From: Jannaschia rubra
GTDB taxonomy: Bacteria > Pseudomonadota > Alphaproteobacteria > Rhodobacterales > Rhodobacteraceae
DNA: 64,000 bases
Assembly: GCF_001403735.1 (NCBI RefSeq)
Contig: NZ_CXPG01000009.1
Span: 62,001-126,000 of the forward strand
Direction: 5' to 3'
Below, piece after piece: positions 55,475-63,971 of the stretch. The notes beneath the pieces were generated by a model, which saw nothing but the letters and a program-made list of their open reading frames with translations, was not told the DNA's origin and made no database searches. Within the stretch, counting starts at the first letter, position 1; each line of letters opens with the position of its first letter. The position numbers and the translations under genes were made by a program.

Positions 55475-57933
55475 GCCAGCGCCTCCTCGGGTCGGGTGTC
55501 AGGAGACGCGTCCCCGACCGGAGTCCCGGCGCGTCGCAGGCGCAGCGCGTTGCTCAGCACGAAGACCGACGACAGCGCCATGGCCCCGGCTGCCAGCATC
55601 GGCGACAGGAGCGTCCCGGTCAGGCCGTAGAGCACCCCGGCGGCCACCGGGATCAGCGCGGCGTTGTAGGCGAAGGCCCAGAACAGGTTCTGGCGGATGT
55701 TGCGCATCGTCGCGCGGCTGATCGACAAGGCGCGGACCACGGCGTCGAGTTCGCCGGACATGAGCACCACGTCCGCCGCCTCGATGGCGATGTCGGTGCC
55801 CGTGCCGATGGCGATGCCCACGTCGGCCTCGGCCAGGGCGGGGGCGTCGTTGATGCCGTCGCCGACGAAGGCGATGGCGCCGTGATCCGCTCGCAGGGCC
55901 TTCAGCGCGTCGACCTTGCCGACCGGCATGACCTCGGCGACGATATGGTCTATGCCCAGCCGGCCCGCCACGGCGCGGGCCGTGGTTGCGGCATCGCCCG
56001 TGATCATCGCGACCTGCAGGTCCAGATCGTGCAGCGCCCGGATGGCGGCGGGGGTGGACGGCTTGATCGGGTCATCCACGCCGATGGCCGCGGCGACGGC
56101 CCCGTCGATGGCGACCCAGAGCGGCGTCCGGCCGTCGCGCGCGATGCGGTCGGCATCGGCACGCAGTGGGGCCACGTCGACGCCCTCGCCGGTCAGGAAC
56201 CGTTCGGCGCCGACGAGGACGCGCCGATTGTCGACCATGGCCGAGACGCCAAGGCCCGTGTGGCTCTCGAATATTGAGATCTCGGGCAGGGTCAGGCCTT
56301 CACGCTCCGCCGCGCGCAGGATGGCGCCGGCGATGGGGTGTTCGGATTTCGCCTCGACCGCCGCGGTCAGGGTCAGTACCTCGGGGCGGGTCAGGCCAGG
56401 GGCGGGGATCAGGGCGGTGACTTCGGGCCGGCCGGCCGTCAGGGTACCGGTCTTGTCGAGTGCCACGACGCGGACGCCCTGCAATGCCTGGAGGGCGTCG
56501 CCCCGGCGGAACAGCACGCCCAGTTCGGCGGCGCGGCCGGTCCCAACCATGATCGACGTGGGCGTGGCCAGACCCATCGCACAGGGGCAGGCGATGATGA
56601 GGACCGACACACCCGCCACCAGTGCGAGCGACGGATCGACGAACAGCCAGACCGCCACCGTAAGCGCGGCGAGGCCCATGACGACAGGCACGAAGACGCC
56701 TGTCACGCGGTCCACGAGCGCCTGGATCGGAAGCTTGGCGCCCTGCGCCGTCTCGACCATGCGGATGATCTGGGCCAGCACGGTATCCTCGCCTACGGCG
56801 TCGGCGCGCATGGTGAAGGCCCCGGCGCCGTTGACGGTGCCGCCTGTCACCGGGTCTCCCACCTCCTTGCGGACGTCGTCGGGTTCGCCCGTCACCATGC
56901 TCTCGTCGATCCAGGAGGCGCCGTCGGTCACGGTGCCGTCCACGGCCAGACGCGCACCCGGGCGTACCTCGATCAGGTCGCCGGTCACGATGTCGGCCAC
57001 GGGCACCTCGACCGCCGCGCCGTCGCGGATCACGCGGGCGGTCGCGGGCCGTAGGCCCACCAGACGCGCGATGGCGGCCCCGGTGCGGCCCCGTGCCCGC
57101 GCTTCCAGCCAGCGCCCCAGCAGGATCAGCGTGACGATGACGGCGGCCGCCTCGAAATAGACGGCGCGGGTGCCTTCGGGGAAGATGCCGGGCAACAGAA
57201 GGGCCACGGTGGAATAACCCCAGGCCGCGAACGTGCCGAGGGCCACGAGGCTGTTCATCTCGGGCGCGCCGCGCAGCAAGGCAGGGATGCCCTTGGTAAA
57301 GAACACGCGGCCCGGCCCGGCCAGCACAAGCGTGGCCAGCACGAACTGGATCCACCAGGACGCCGTCCGCCCGATGGTCGCGTCGACCAGATTGCGGACG
57401 CCGGGGATGAAATGCCCGCCCATTTCCACCACGAACACCGGCAGCGTCAGGGCGGCCGCCACGATCAGGCGGCGGCGCAGGTCGCTGGCCCCGTCGTCAT
57501 GCTCCGGGCGGGCGTCGGTGCCGGCCTGCGGCACACTGGCCGCGTATCCTGCCTGCGTCGACGCGCGAGCCAGATCGGCGGGCTTCACCGAACCATGCAG
57601 AACCGTAACAGTCGCCCGGCCGGTGCCGAAGTTCGCCTGCGCCCCGGTCACGCCCGGCACCGCCATCAGCGCCCGTTCCACGCGCCCGACGCAGGACGCG
57701 CAGGTCATGCCGTCCACGTCCAGCACGACCGTCTCCTGCCGCGCGGGATAGCCGGCTTCGGCCAAGGCTGCGGAGAGGTCGCGCGCCGATGCGGTGCCGT
57801 CGACATGGGCGCGGTGGGTGGCGAGGTTCACCCGGACGCCTGACGTGCCGGGCACGGCGGACAAGGCGCGTTCCGCCCGGCCCACGCATGAGGCGCAGGA
57901 GAGGCCTTCGATTTCGAATGTCTGGGTCGCCAT
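55471..57933 (-). CDS. copA: CopA, Cu(I)-exporting P1B-type ATPase
   Basis: 820 residues. Two N-terminal heavy-metal-associated domains bind copper (GLSCASC with C13/C16 and GMTCASC with C78/C81). Transmembrane CPC motif IACPCAMGLATP, phosphorylation site DKTGTLTAG, HP motif SEHPIAGAI and hinge VGDGINDAPALAEADVGIAIGTG follow. It pumps Cu(I) from the cytoplasm to the periplasm. It precedes cueR and sits under a MerR-type promoter at 57962-57992. Confidence 0.97.
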   Translation of the reverse strand: MATQTFEIEGLSCASCVGRAERALSAVPGTSGVRVNLATHRAHVDGTASARDLSAALAEAGYPARQETVVLDVDGMTCASCVGRVERALMAVPGVTGAQANFGTGRATVTVLHGSVKPADLARASTQAGYAASVPQAGTDARPEHDDGASDLRRRLIVAAALTLPVFVVEMGGHFIPGVRNLVDATIGRTASWWIQFVLATLVLAGPGRVFFTKGIPALLRGAPEMNSLVALGTFAAWGYSTVALLLPGIFPEGTRAVYFEAAAVIVTLILLGRWLEARARGRTGAAIARLVGLRPATARVIRDGAAVEVPVADIVTGDLIEVRPGARLAVDGTVTDGASWIDESMVTGEPDDVRKEVGDPVTGGTVNGAGAFTMRADAVGEDTVLAQIIRMVETAQGAKLPIQALVDRVTGVFVPVVMGLAALTVAVWLFVDPSLALVAGVSVLIIACPCAMGLATPTSIMVGTGRAAELGVLFRRGDALQALQGVRVVALDKTGTLTAGRPEVTALIPAPGLTRPEVLTLTAAVEAKSEHPIAGAILRAAEREGLTLPEISIFESHTGLGVSAMVDNRRVLVGAERFLTGEGVDVAPLRADADRIARDGRTPLWVAIDGAVAAAIGVDDPIKPSTPAAIRALHDLDLQVAMITGDAATTARAVAGRLGIDHIVAEVMPVGKVDALKALRADHGAIAFVGDGINDAPALAEADVGIAIGTGTDIAIEAADVVLMSGELDAVVRALSISRATMRNIRQNLFWAFAYNAALIPVAAGVLYGLTGTLLSPMLAAGAMALSSVFVLSNALRLRRAGTPVGDASPDTRPEEALA

Positions 57934-57961
57934 GGGAATCTCCGCATCCGGTCCTGACGGT

Positions 57962-57992
57962 CAGATGGGGGTTCCAGTAGCTGGAAGGTCAA
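57962..57992 (-). promoter_or_regulatory. MerR/CueR-type promoter of copA
   Basis: On the minus strand: -35 TTGACC (57987-57992), a 19-base spacer and -10 CATCTG (57962-57967). The long spacer contains the perfect dyad TTCCAG-TAG-CTGGAA at 57972-57986, as in CueR operators. The copA start is 29 bases further downstream. Confidence 0.9.
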
Positions 57993-58021
57993 GGGTCCGG
58001 AAAGAAAAACCTCCATCGTCT

Positions 58022-58043
58022 GGCATTCCCGCGCGGGAATGCC
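58022..58043. repeat. Perfect 22-base palindrome upstream of copZ
   Basis: GGCATTCCCGC followed by its exact complement, an 11+11 dyad with no loop, 33 bases before the copZ start. It lies 29 bases from the CueR operator. It may be a second operator or a transcript hairpin. Confidence 0.6.
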
Positions 58044-58076
58044 CTAGGTCGGGTTCGACAACGAAAGGAGTGCCCC

Positions 58077-58271
58077 ATGCGCCTGAACGTCGAGAACATG
58101 ACCTGCGGCCACTGCCGTGCGGCGGTGGAGAAAGCCATCGCCTCCGTCGACCCCCGGGCAAAGGTCGTCGTCGACCTGCCCGGCCGCACTGTCGATGTCG
58201 AGAGCGACGCCGGTAAGGAGCAGCTGCTTCGGGCGCTGCGCGACGAAGGCTATGAGGCGCGGCCGATCTGA
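58077..58271 (+). CDS. copZ: CopZ-like copper chaperone (HMA domain)
   Basis: 64 residues. It is a single heavy-metal-associated domain with the copper site MTCGHCRAAVEKAI and the usual beta-alpha-beta pattern, ending DEGYEARPI. It is preceded by an AAAGGAG ribosome site. Divergent from copA, it would deliver Cu(I) to CopA's N-terminal domains or to CueR. Confidence 0.93.
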   Translation: MRLNVENMTCGHCRAAVEKAIASVDPRAKVVVDLPGRTVDVESDAGKEQLLRALRDEGYEARPI

Positions 58272-58338
58272 GGCGGGTTGGGATCGACGAGGGCGCGCTT
58301 CGCTTGCATGGACCCGTAACCGCGCCTAGGTGTCTGCC

Positions 58339-58656
58339 ATGCGCTTCCTGCTTCCCCTTCTGCTGACCGTCGCGCTTCTGTCCGCGCTGACGATGCAGGC
58401 CGCCCATGCGCTGTCGCAGGGCGCGAGCCATGCGGCGATGGAAATGGGCGATATGCCCGATGGCGAGACGCCGGAGATGGAATGCTGCGATGCCGTGCCG
58501 GGCCGGACCTCCGCGCCCTGCGGGTGGGATGCCGTCCTGATCTCCGCTCCGTTTGCGCCGGACGTCGCCGTCCGCACCATCCGGCACCGCACCGCGCAGG
58601 CACGGGCGCCCGCGCCCCCGGATGCAGTCGTTCCGCTGGCCCCTCCGAAAGGCTGA
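58339..58656 (+). CDS. Small secreted metal-associated hypothetical protein
   Basis: 105 residues from the ATG at 58339. The signal peptide MRFLLPLLLTVALLSALTMQAAHA is followed by a short mature protein with candidate metal ligands: HAAMEMGDMPDGETPEMECCDAV (methionine-rich, CC). Its C-terminus is proline- and alanine-rich. It follows copZ by 67 bases and precedes a DUF411 gene, so a role in periplasmic copper binding is likely (inference). No named family is recognised. Confidence 0.65.
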   Translation: MRFLLPLLLTVALLSALTMQAAHALSQGASHAAMEMGDMPDGETPEMECCDAVPGRTSAPCGWDAVLISAPFAPDVAVRTIRHRTAQARAPAPPDAVVPLAPPKG

Positions 58657-58726
58657 AGTCGCTTCCTTCGTGACTTTTCCGGAGCGTGCTGTCGCACGTC
58701 CCACCCTTTCGACCGAGGATCATATC

Positions 58727-59209
58727 ATGACCGATCGACGCCGTTTCCTGACCCTTCTGGCAGGCACCGCCTTTGCCGGGTCCACCCTTTCCCTGTCCGC
58801 ACGGGCCGCCGCGCCTGTCGACCTCGAAATCTTCAAGTCGCCCGGATGCGGCTGCTGCGAAGGGTGGGCCGACCTCGCCCGCGCGCGCGGCCATGTCGTC
58901 ACCATGCGTGAGTTCACGGATCCCGACGCAGAGAAAGCCGCGCTCGGCGTGCCGGGGGCGCTCGCCTCCTGTCACACCGTTCGGGCCGAAGGCTACGTGT
59001 TCGAGGGGCATGTGCCCTTCGAGGCCCTAGACGCCGTGTTGCGCGACCGTCCCGCCATCGCGGGGCTGGCCGTTCCGGGGATGCCGATGGGGTCGCCCGG
59101 CATGGGGGACGATCCGGATGCACGCTTCGACGTGATCGCTTTCGGTGGCGCGGCCGGCGACGGGCGGGTGTTCTACCGTGCCGGGACCGCGACGCCTTTC
59201 GCGAGCTGA
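58727..59209 (+). CDS. DUF411 family periplasmic metal-binding protein
   Basis: 160 residues from the ATG at 58727, with a Tat-type signal (MTDRRRFLTLLAGTAFAGSTLSL). The DUF411 core is present: VDLEIFKSPGCGCCEGWADLARARGHVVTM with CxCC, ALASCHTVRAEGYVFEGHVPFEALDAVLRDRP and GLAVPGMPMGSPGM. The CxCC and methionine-rich GMPMGSPGM segments suit soft-metal binding. DUF411 genes commonly sit in copper clusters. It is 6 bases from the following cytochrome c gene. Confidence 0.9.
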   Translation: MTDRRRFLTLLAGTAFAGSTLSLSARAAAPVDLEIFKSPGCGCCEGWADLARARGHVVTMREFTDPDAEKAALGVPGALASCHTVRAEGYVFEGHVPFEALDAVLRDRPAIAGLAVPGMPMGSPGMGDDPDARFDVIAFGGAAGDGRVFYRAGTATPFAS

Positions 59210-59215
59210 GGGTCG

Positions 59216-59689
59216 ATGCGACGCATCGTGCTTCTGGGGTTGGTCGGCGGCATCGGGGTCGCCGGCCTCCTCATCGCCGTCTGGCCCGGGGCCGAAGCTG
59301 ACAGCCCGGGCCTGCGTCCGGACGACCGGGCCGAGGTTCAGCTGGGGGCCGCGATCTATGCCGCGCAATGCGCTTCGTGCCATGGGGCGGGGCTGGAGGG
59401 TCAGCCTGACTGGCGCAGTCCGGGGCCGGACGGGGCCCTGCCCGCACCGCCCCATGACGCAACCGGGCACACATGGCACCATGACGACGCCACGCTCATC
59501 ACCTTGACGCGGGACGGGGTCGGGGCATTACTCGGGCCCGACATGCGCGTGAATTCGGGAATGCCGGTCTTCAAGGATGTCTTGACGGATGCGGAGATCC
59601 GCGCGGCGCTGTCCTACATCAAGTCCACCTGGCCGGCGGAGGTGCGGGCCACCCACGACGCCATCAATGCCCGGGCGGAAGGGCGCTAG
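59216..59689 (+). CDS. Class I cytochrome c in the copper cluster
   Basis: 157 residues. It has an N-terminal signal or anchor (MRRIVLLGLVGGIGVAGLLIAVW). A heme site CASCH (AAQCASCHGAGLEG) and a distal methionine (NSGMPVFKDVLTDAEIRAALSYIKSTW) mark a small cytochrome c domain. The histidine run DATGHTWHHDDATLI is an extra possible metal site. It ends the plus-strand copper operon and could link copper handling to electron transfer. Confidence 0.9.
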   Translation: MRRIVLLGLVGGIGVAGLLIAVWPGAEADSPGLRPDDRAEVQLGAAIYAAQCASCHGAGLEGQPDWRSPGPDGALPAPPHDATGHTWHHDDATLITLTRDGVGALLGPDMRVNSGMPVFKDVLTDAEIRAALSYIKSTWPAEVRATHDAINARAEGR

Positions 59690-59701
59690 GCGCGCCCTTC
59701 C
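59677..59701 (+). terminator. Hairpin at the end of the copper operon
   Basis: GGAAGGGCGC at 59677-59686 pairs perfectly with 59692-59701, with a 5-base loop; the cytochrome stop codon lies at 59687-59689 in the loop. There is no clear T-run after it. Confidence 0.55.
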
Positions 59702-59899
59702 GGTTGCCGGTGAGACCTTGCCGCGCAGGCAGACGTCGCCGTTCGGCGCGACGTTCCGATCCCCGATGTCGGATGGCGGAACGGAAGGGTTCTGGCCGGC
59801 TCGCGCCCTTTCGGTTGCATAATGGCCCGTCGTCGAGTCTATTGCCCGTCAACGAGCGGGCGATACTGAGCGTCCAGCCACATCAGGGAGCCGGATATC

Positions 59900-60994
59900 T
59901 TGTCCGATGCACGTGAAACCGCGTTCGTGGAGTTCGAGCGCGTCCAGAAAAGCTACGACGGCGAAACGCTGGTCGTCAAAGACCTCAACCTCTCGATCGC
60001 CAAGGGCGAATTCCTCACGATGCTGGGGCCGTCGGGGTCGGGCAAGACGACATGCCTGATGATGCTGGCAGGCTTCGAGACCGCCACCCACGGCGAGATC
60101 CGTCTGAAGGGGCGCGAGATCAACAACATCCCGCCCCACAGGCGCGGCATCGGCATGGTGTTCCAGAACTACGCCCTGTTTCCGCACATGACCGTGGCCG
60201 AGAACCTGAGTTTCCCGCTGGAGGTCCGCAAGGTCGGCAAGTCCGAGCGGGAGGAGCGGATCAAGCGCACGCTCGGCATGGTGCAGATGCAGGATTTCGG
60301 CGGCCGCCGGCCTGCGCAGCTTTCAGGCGGGCAGCAGCAGCGGATCGCGCTGGCGCGTGCGCTGGTCTTCGAGCCGGAACTGGTGCTGATGGACGAGCCG
60401 CTGGGCGCGCTCGACAAGCAGCTGCGCGAGACGCTGCAGTTCGAGATCACCAACCTGGCGCATGAGCTGGGCATCACTACGGTCTACGTCACCCATGACC
60501 AGACCGAGGCGCTGACGATGTCGGACCGGGTCGCGGTGTTCGACGACGGCCGCATCCAGCAACTTGCCCCGCCGGACGAATTGTACGAACGGCCCGACAA
60601 CAGCTTCGTCGCGCAGTTCATCGGCGAGAACAACACGCTGGCCGGCCAGCTGACGCAGATGGGCGACCACCGCTGCCTCGTCAAGCTGGACGACGGCGCC
60701 ACCATCGACGCCGTTCCGGTCAATGTGTCGAAGCCGGGCGAGCGGACGCTGGTGTCCATCCGCCCCGAGCGGGTCGAGATCGACCCGGAACTGGGGCCCG
60801 ATGCCCATACGCTCGACGCCGAGGTGCTGGAATTCATCTACATGGGCGACGTGTTCCGCACCCGCCTGCGGGTGGCGGGGCGCGATGATTTCATCGTCAA
60901 GACCCGGAACCGTGTGGGCCAGAAGCGGCTGACGCCCGGCCAGCACGTCAAGATCGGCTGGCTGCCGGAGGATTGCCGCGCGCTGAACGGGTGA
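59900..60994 (+). CDS. Polyamine-type ABC transporter ATP-binding protein (PotA-like)
   Basis: 364 residues from the TTG at 59900, which has GGGAG 9 bases upstream. Walker A GPSGSGKTT, Q-loop QNYALFPHMTV, signature LSGGQQQRIALARAL, Walker B LVLMDEPLGALD and H-loop THDQTEAL are present. The C-terminal TOBE-type domain (EVLEFIYMGDVFRTRLRV) marks the PotA/spermidine-putrescine and Fe/opine-like group. It energises the permeases that follow. Confidence 0.93.
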   Translation: MSDARETAFVEFERVQKSYDGETLVVKDLNLSIAKGEFLTMLGPSGSGKTTCLMMLAGFETATHGEIRLKGREINNIPPHRRGIGMVFQNYALFPHMTVAENLSFPLEVRKVGKSEREERIKRTLGMVQMQDFGGRRPAQLSGGQQQRIALARALVFEPELVLMDEPLGALDKQLRETLQFEITNLAHELGITTVYVTHDQTEALTMSDRVAVFDDGRIQQLAPPDELYERPDNSFVAQFIGENNTLAGQLTQMGDHRCLVKLDDGATIDAVPVNVSKPGERTLVSIRPERVEIDPELGPDAHTLDAEVLEFIYMGDVFRTRLRVAGRDDFIVKTRNRVGQKRLTPGQHVKIGWLPEDCRALNG

Positions 60995-61072
60995 CGCGGC
61001 CGGAGGGACAAGCCCCGCGGATGCCCGGCGCGTGGCGATGAGAACAAGGGCCTGCAACAAGGAGAAACCGAG

Positions 61073-62185
61073 ATGAAACTTAAATCACTGATGCTCATGA
61101 GCGGCGCGGCGATCGTGGCCATGCCGGCGCTGGCGCAGGAGATGGCCGACGAGATGACGATCGTCAGCTGGGGCGGCGCGTATCAGAACAGCCAGCTCAA
61201 GGCCTATGTGGAGCCGTATCAGGCGATGCATCCGGAGCTGAAGGTCACCTGGGACGAAAGTTCGGCCGAGGCGGTGGCGGGCATGCGCGCTCAGTCCGAA
61301 GCCAACAACATCACCTGGGACCTGGTCGATGCGACTGCCGCCGATTCGATGCGCCTGTGCGACGAGGGTCTGGCCATGGAGGTCGACCACGACGAGCTTC
61401 TGGCGCCCGCGCCCGACGGCACGCCCGCGTCCGAGGACTTCGGGGAGGAGATGCTGATCTCGGACTGCTTCATCCCGCAGATCGCCTATTCCTATACCTT
61501 CGGCTACCGCACCGATGTGGACGCCTGGGACGGCCGCACCCCCGATGAGATCTGCGACGTCTTCAACCTGGAGGAGTTCCCCGGCAAGCGCAGCCTGGAG
61601 AAGCGTCCGCACAACAACATGGAGTGGGCGCTGATCTGTGACGGCGTCGCCATGGAGGACGTCTACGACACGCTGGAGACCGAGGAAGGGCAGGACCGCG
61701 CGCTGGCCAAGCTCGACACCATCAAGGACCAGACGGTCTGGTGGACGTCGGGCGCGGACACGCCGCAGCTTCTGGCGGACGGTGAAGTCGTGATGGGGTC
61801 GTCCTACAACGGGCGCCTATTCTCGGTCATCGAGGAGCAGGATCAGCCCGTCGCGATGCTCTGGGACGCGCAGTCCTACGACCTCGACGGCTGGGTCATT
61901 CCCGAGGGGCTGGACGAGCCGACGCTGAACCGCGTGAAGGACTTCCTCTATTTCGCCACGGACACGCAGCGTCTGGCGGATCAGGCGGCCTGGATCAGCT
62001 ATGGCCCGGCCCGCAAATCCTCCGCCCCGCTGGTAGGCAAGCACGCGGAGCTTGGTATCGAGATGGCGCCGCACATGCCGACGAACCCCGACAACGCGAG
62101 CAACGCCTTCGTGCAGAACTACGAATGGTGGGCGGATTACCGCGACGACCTGGATTCGAAGTTCCAGGCCTGGCTCGCGCAGTAA
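61073..62185 (+). CDS. Polyamine-type ABC solute-binding protein (PotD/F-like)
   Basis: 370 residues with a signal peptide (MKLKSLMLMSGAAIVAMPALA). The family core is TIVSWGGAYQNSQLKAYVEPYQAMHPELKVTWDE, ITWDLVDATAADSMRLCDEG, and VWWTSGADTPQLLADGEVVMGSSYNGRLF; the C-terminus is LDGWVIPEGLDEPTLNRVKDFLYF. The ligand may be a polyamine, opine or amino-acid derivative. It is preceded by AAGGAG and lies between potA and the permease, in one operon. Confidence 0.93.
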   Translation: MKLKSLMLMSGAAIVAMPALAQEMADEMTIVSWGGAYQNSQLKAYVEPYQAMHPELKVTWDESSAEAVAGMRAQSEANNITWDLVDATAADSMRLCDEGLAMEVDHDELLAPAPDGTPASEDFGEEMLISDCFIPQIAYSYTFGYRTDVDAWDGRTPDEICDVFNLEEFPGKRSLEKRPHNNMEWALICDGVAMEDVYDTLETEEGQDRALAKLDTIKDQTVWWTSGADTPQLLADGEVVMGSSYNGRLFSVIEEQDQPVAMLWDAQSYDLDGWVIPEGLDEPTLNRVKDFLYFATDTQRLADQAAWISYGPARKSSAPLVGKHAELGIEMAPHMPTNPDNASNAFVQNYEWWADYRDDLDSKFQAWLAQ

Positions 62186-62257
62186 GCCATCATGGGGGGC
62201 GGCCGCAGGGTCGCCCCCGACATACCCGGCACCCGGACGACCCGAAGGCGAGACCTC

Positions 62258-63961
62258 ATGACCGATGCAACCCAGGGCCCCGACGCGAAAACCGGCGTGA
62301 CGCCGGACACCGGCCTGCGCATCGTCGAGGAGGAGCTGGCCGGCCCCGTGCTGGCGGCCGACGGGACGCCGCTCCGACGCAGCCTCAACAAGGCCCTGCG
62401 CCGGCAGAAGCTGCGGGCGCTGGCCTTGATTGCGCCGCTTCTGATCTTCGTGCTGGTGACGTTCATAGCCCCCATCGCTGACATGCTGTTCCGGTCGGTC
62501 GAGAACCAGATCGTGTCCGAAACGTTGCCGCGCACCGTCGTCGCGCTGCGCGATTGGGATGGGGAAGGGACGCCCGACGAGGAAGTGTTCCGCGACCTGG
62601 CACGCGATCTGGTGATCGCGGCGGAATTGAAGAACCATACGCGGCTTGGGTCGCGCCTGAATTACGAGACGACGGGGGCGTCTTCCCTGCTGCGCAAGAC
62701 CGGGCGAGGCGTGGATGATATCGGCGAGGAACTGACGGACCAGTTCATCGCTCTGAACCCCGCATGGGAGGAGCCCGCGACCTGGATCGCGCTGATGGCC
62801 GACGAGGGCTGGATCGCCGATCAGGCGGAATGGGCCGCCGAGAAGGAAGCAGCCCAGGGGCCCTTCACCACGCGCGAACCGGCTTTTCGCCTGCGCGACG
62901 GTGTGGCGGAGATGCTGCCGCGGACCGCCGACATCTACGCCGATTTCGCCCGTCTGATCCAGACCGAGGACCGCGACAGTCCCACGGAGGAGGAACCCTG
63001 GAACATCGTCTATCAGGCGCTGTGGGAGGATCTGACACTCGGTCCCGTGACCTTGCCCGAGGATGAGCCGCTGCTGGCCGAGGCCGCCGTCGCCGCCCCG
63101 ACGTTCGATGCGCTCTCCGTTACCGATGCCTTCGTCGACATGGACCGGGACTGGGCCGACCCGGAATTATGGGGCACGATCAAGGCGTTCTCGGGCAAAT
63201 ACACGGCCGGCTATTTCCTGGCCGCCGCCGATTTCCAGCTGACCGCCGACGGCATCGCGGCGCAACCCGAGGACCGGCAGATCTATGGCCTCCTGTTCGG
63301 GCGGACGATGTTCATGTCGCTGACCATCATGGTCAGCTGCATCCTGCTGGGCTATCCGATCGCGTTCCTTCTGGCGAACCTGCCGATGCGGACGGCGAAC
63401 ATCCTGCTGATCCTCGTCCTGCTCCCGTTCTGGACATCGCTTCTGGTGCGGACCTCCGCCTGGAAGGTGCTGTTGCAGCAGCAGGGGGTCATCAACGACA
63501 TCCTGGTCTGGACGGGGATCGTATCGAACGCAGGGCGGCTCGCGCTCATCAACAACCAGACGGGCACGATAATTGCCATGACGCACATCCTGCTGCCGTT
63601 CATGATCCTGCCGCTCTACTCGGTGATGAAGACGATTCCGCCCAGCTATGTCCGGGCGGCGAAGTCGCTCGGGGCCACGAATTTCACGGCCTTCCGCCGG
63701 GTCTATTTCCCACAATCGGTGCCGGGCATCGGGGCAGGGTGCATCCTCGTCTTCATCCTGTCGATCGGCTATTACATCACGCCTGAACTGGTGGGCGGCA
63801 CGACGGGGACGTTCATCTCGAACCGGATCGCCTATCACATCTCGAGTTCGCTGAACTGGGGCCTAGCGGCGGCGCTGGGGACGATCCTGCTCGTGGTCGT
63901 GCTGGTGCTCTACTACCTCTACGATCGGATCGTCGGCATCGACAACGTGTCGCTGTCCTAG
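62258..63961 (+). CDS. Polyamine-type ABC permease (PotB-like) with large periplasmic insertion
   Basis: 567 residues from the ATG at 62258, about 280 longer than PotB. Helix 1 is near residues 48-73 (LRALALIAPLLIFVLVTFIAPIADMLF). Residues about 76-340 form an acidic, tryptophan-containing region outside the membrane (EEPATWIALMADEGWIADQAEWAAEKE). The remaining helices and the EAA loop (PPSYVRAAKSLGATNFTAFRRVYFPQSVPGI) follow normally. It works with the next permease. Roseobacter-type genomes contain similar long permeases, but the insert's role is unknown. Confidence 0.9.
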   Translation: MTDATQGPDAKTGVTPDTGLRIVEEELAGPVLAADGTPLRRSLNKALRRQKLRALALIAPLLIFVLVTFIAPIADMLFRSVENQIVSETLPRTVVALRDWDGEGTPDEEVFRDLARDLVIAAELKNHTRLGSRLNYETTGASSLLRKTGRGVDDIGEELTDQFIALNPAWEEPATWIALMADEGWIADQAEWAAEKEAAQGPFTTREPAFRLRDGVAEMLPRTADIYADFARLIQTEDRDSPTEEEPWNIVYQALWEDLTLGPVTLPEDEPLLAEAAVAAPTFDALSVTDAFVDMDRDWADPELWGTIKAFSGKYTAGYFLAAADFQLTADGIAAQPEDRQIYGLLFGRTMFMSLTIMVSCILLGYPIAFLLANLPMRTANILLILVLLPFWTSLLVRTSAWKVLLQQQGVINDILVWTGIVSNAGRLALINNQTGTIIAMTHILLPFMILPLYSVMKTIPPSYVRAAKSLGATNFTAFRRVYFPQSVPGIGAGCILVFILSIGYYITPELVGGTTGTFISNRIAYHISSSLNWGLAAALGTILLVVVLVLYYLYDRIVGIDNVSLS

Positions 63962-63971
63962 GAGAGACCGC

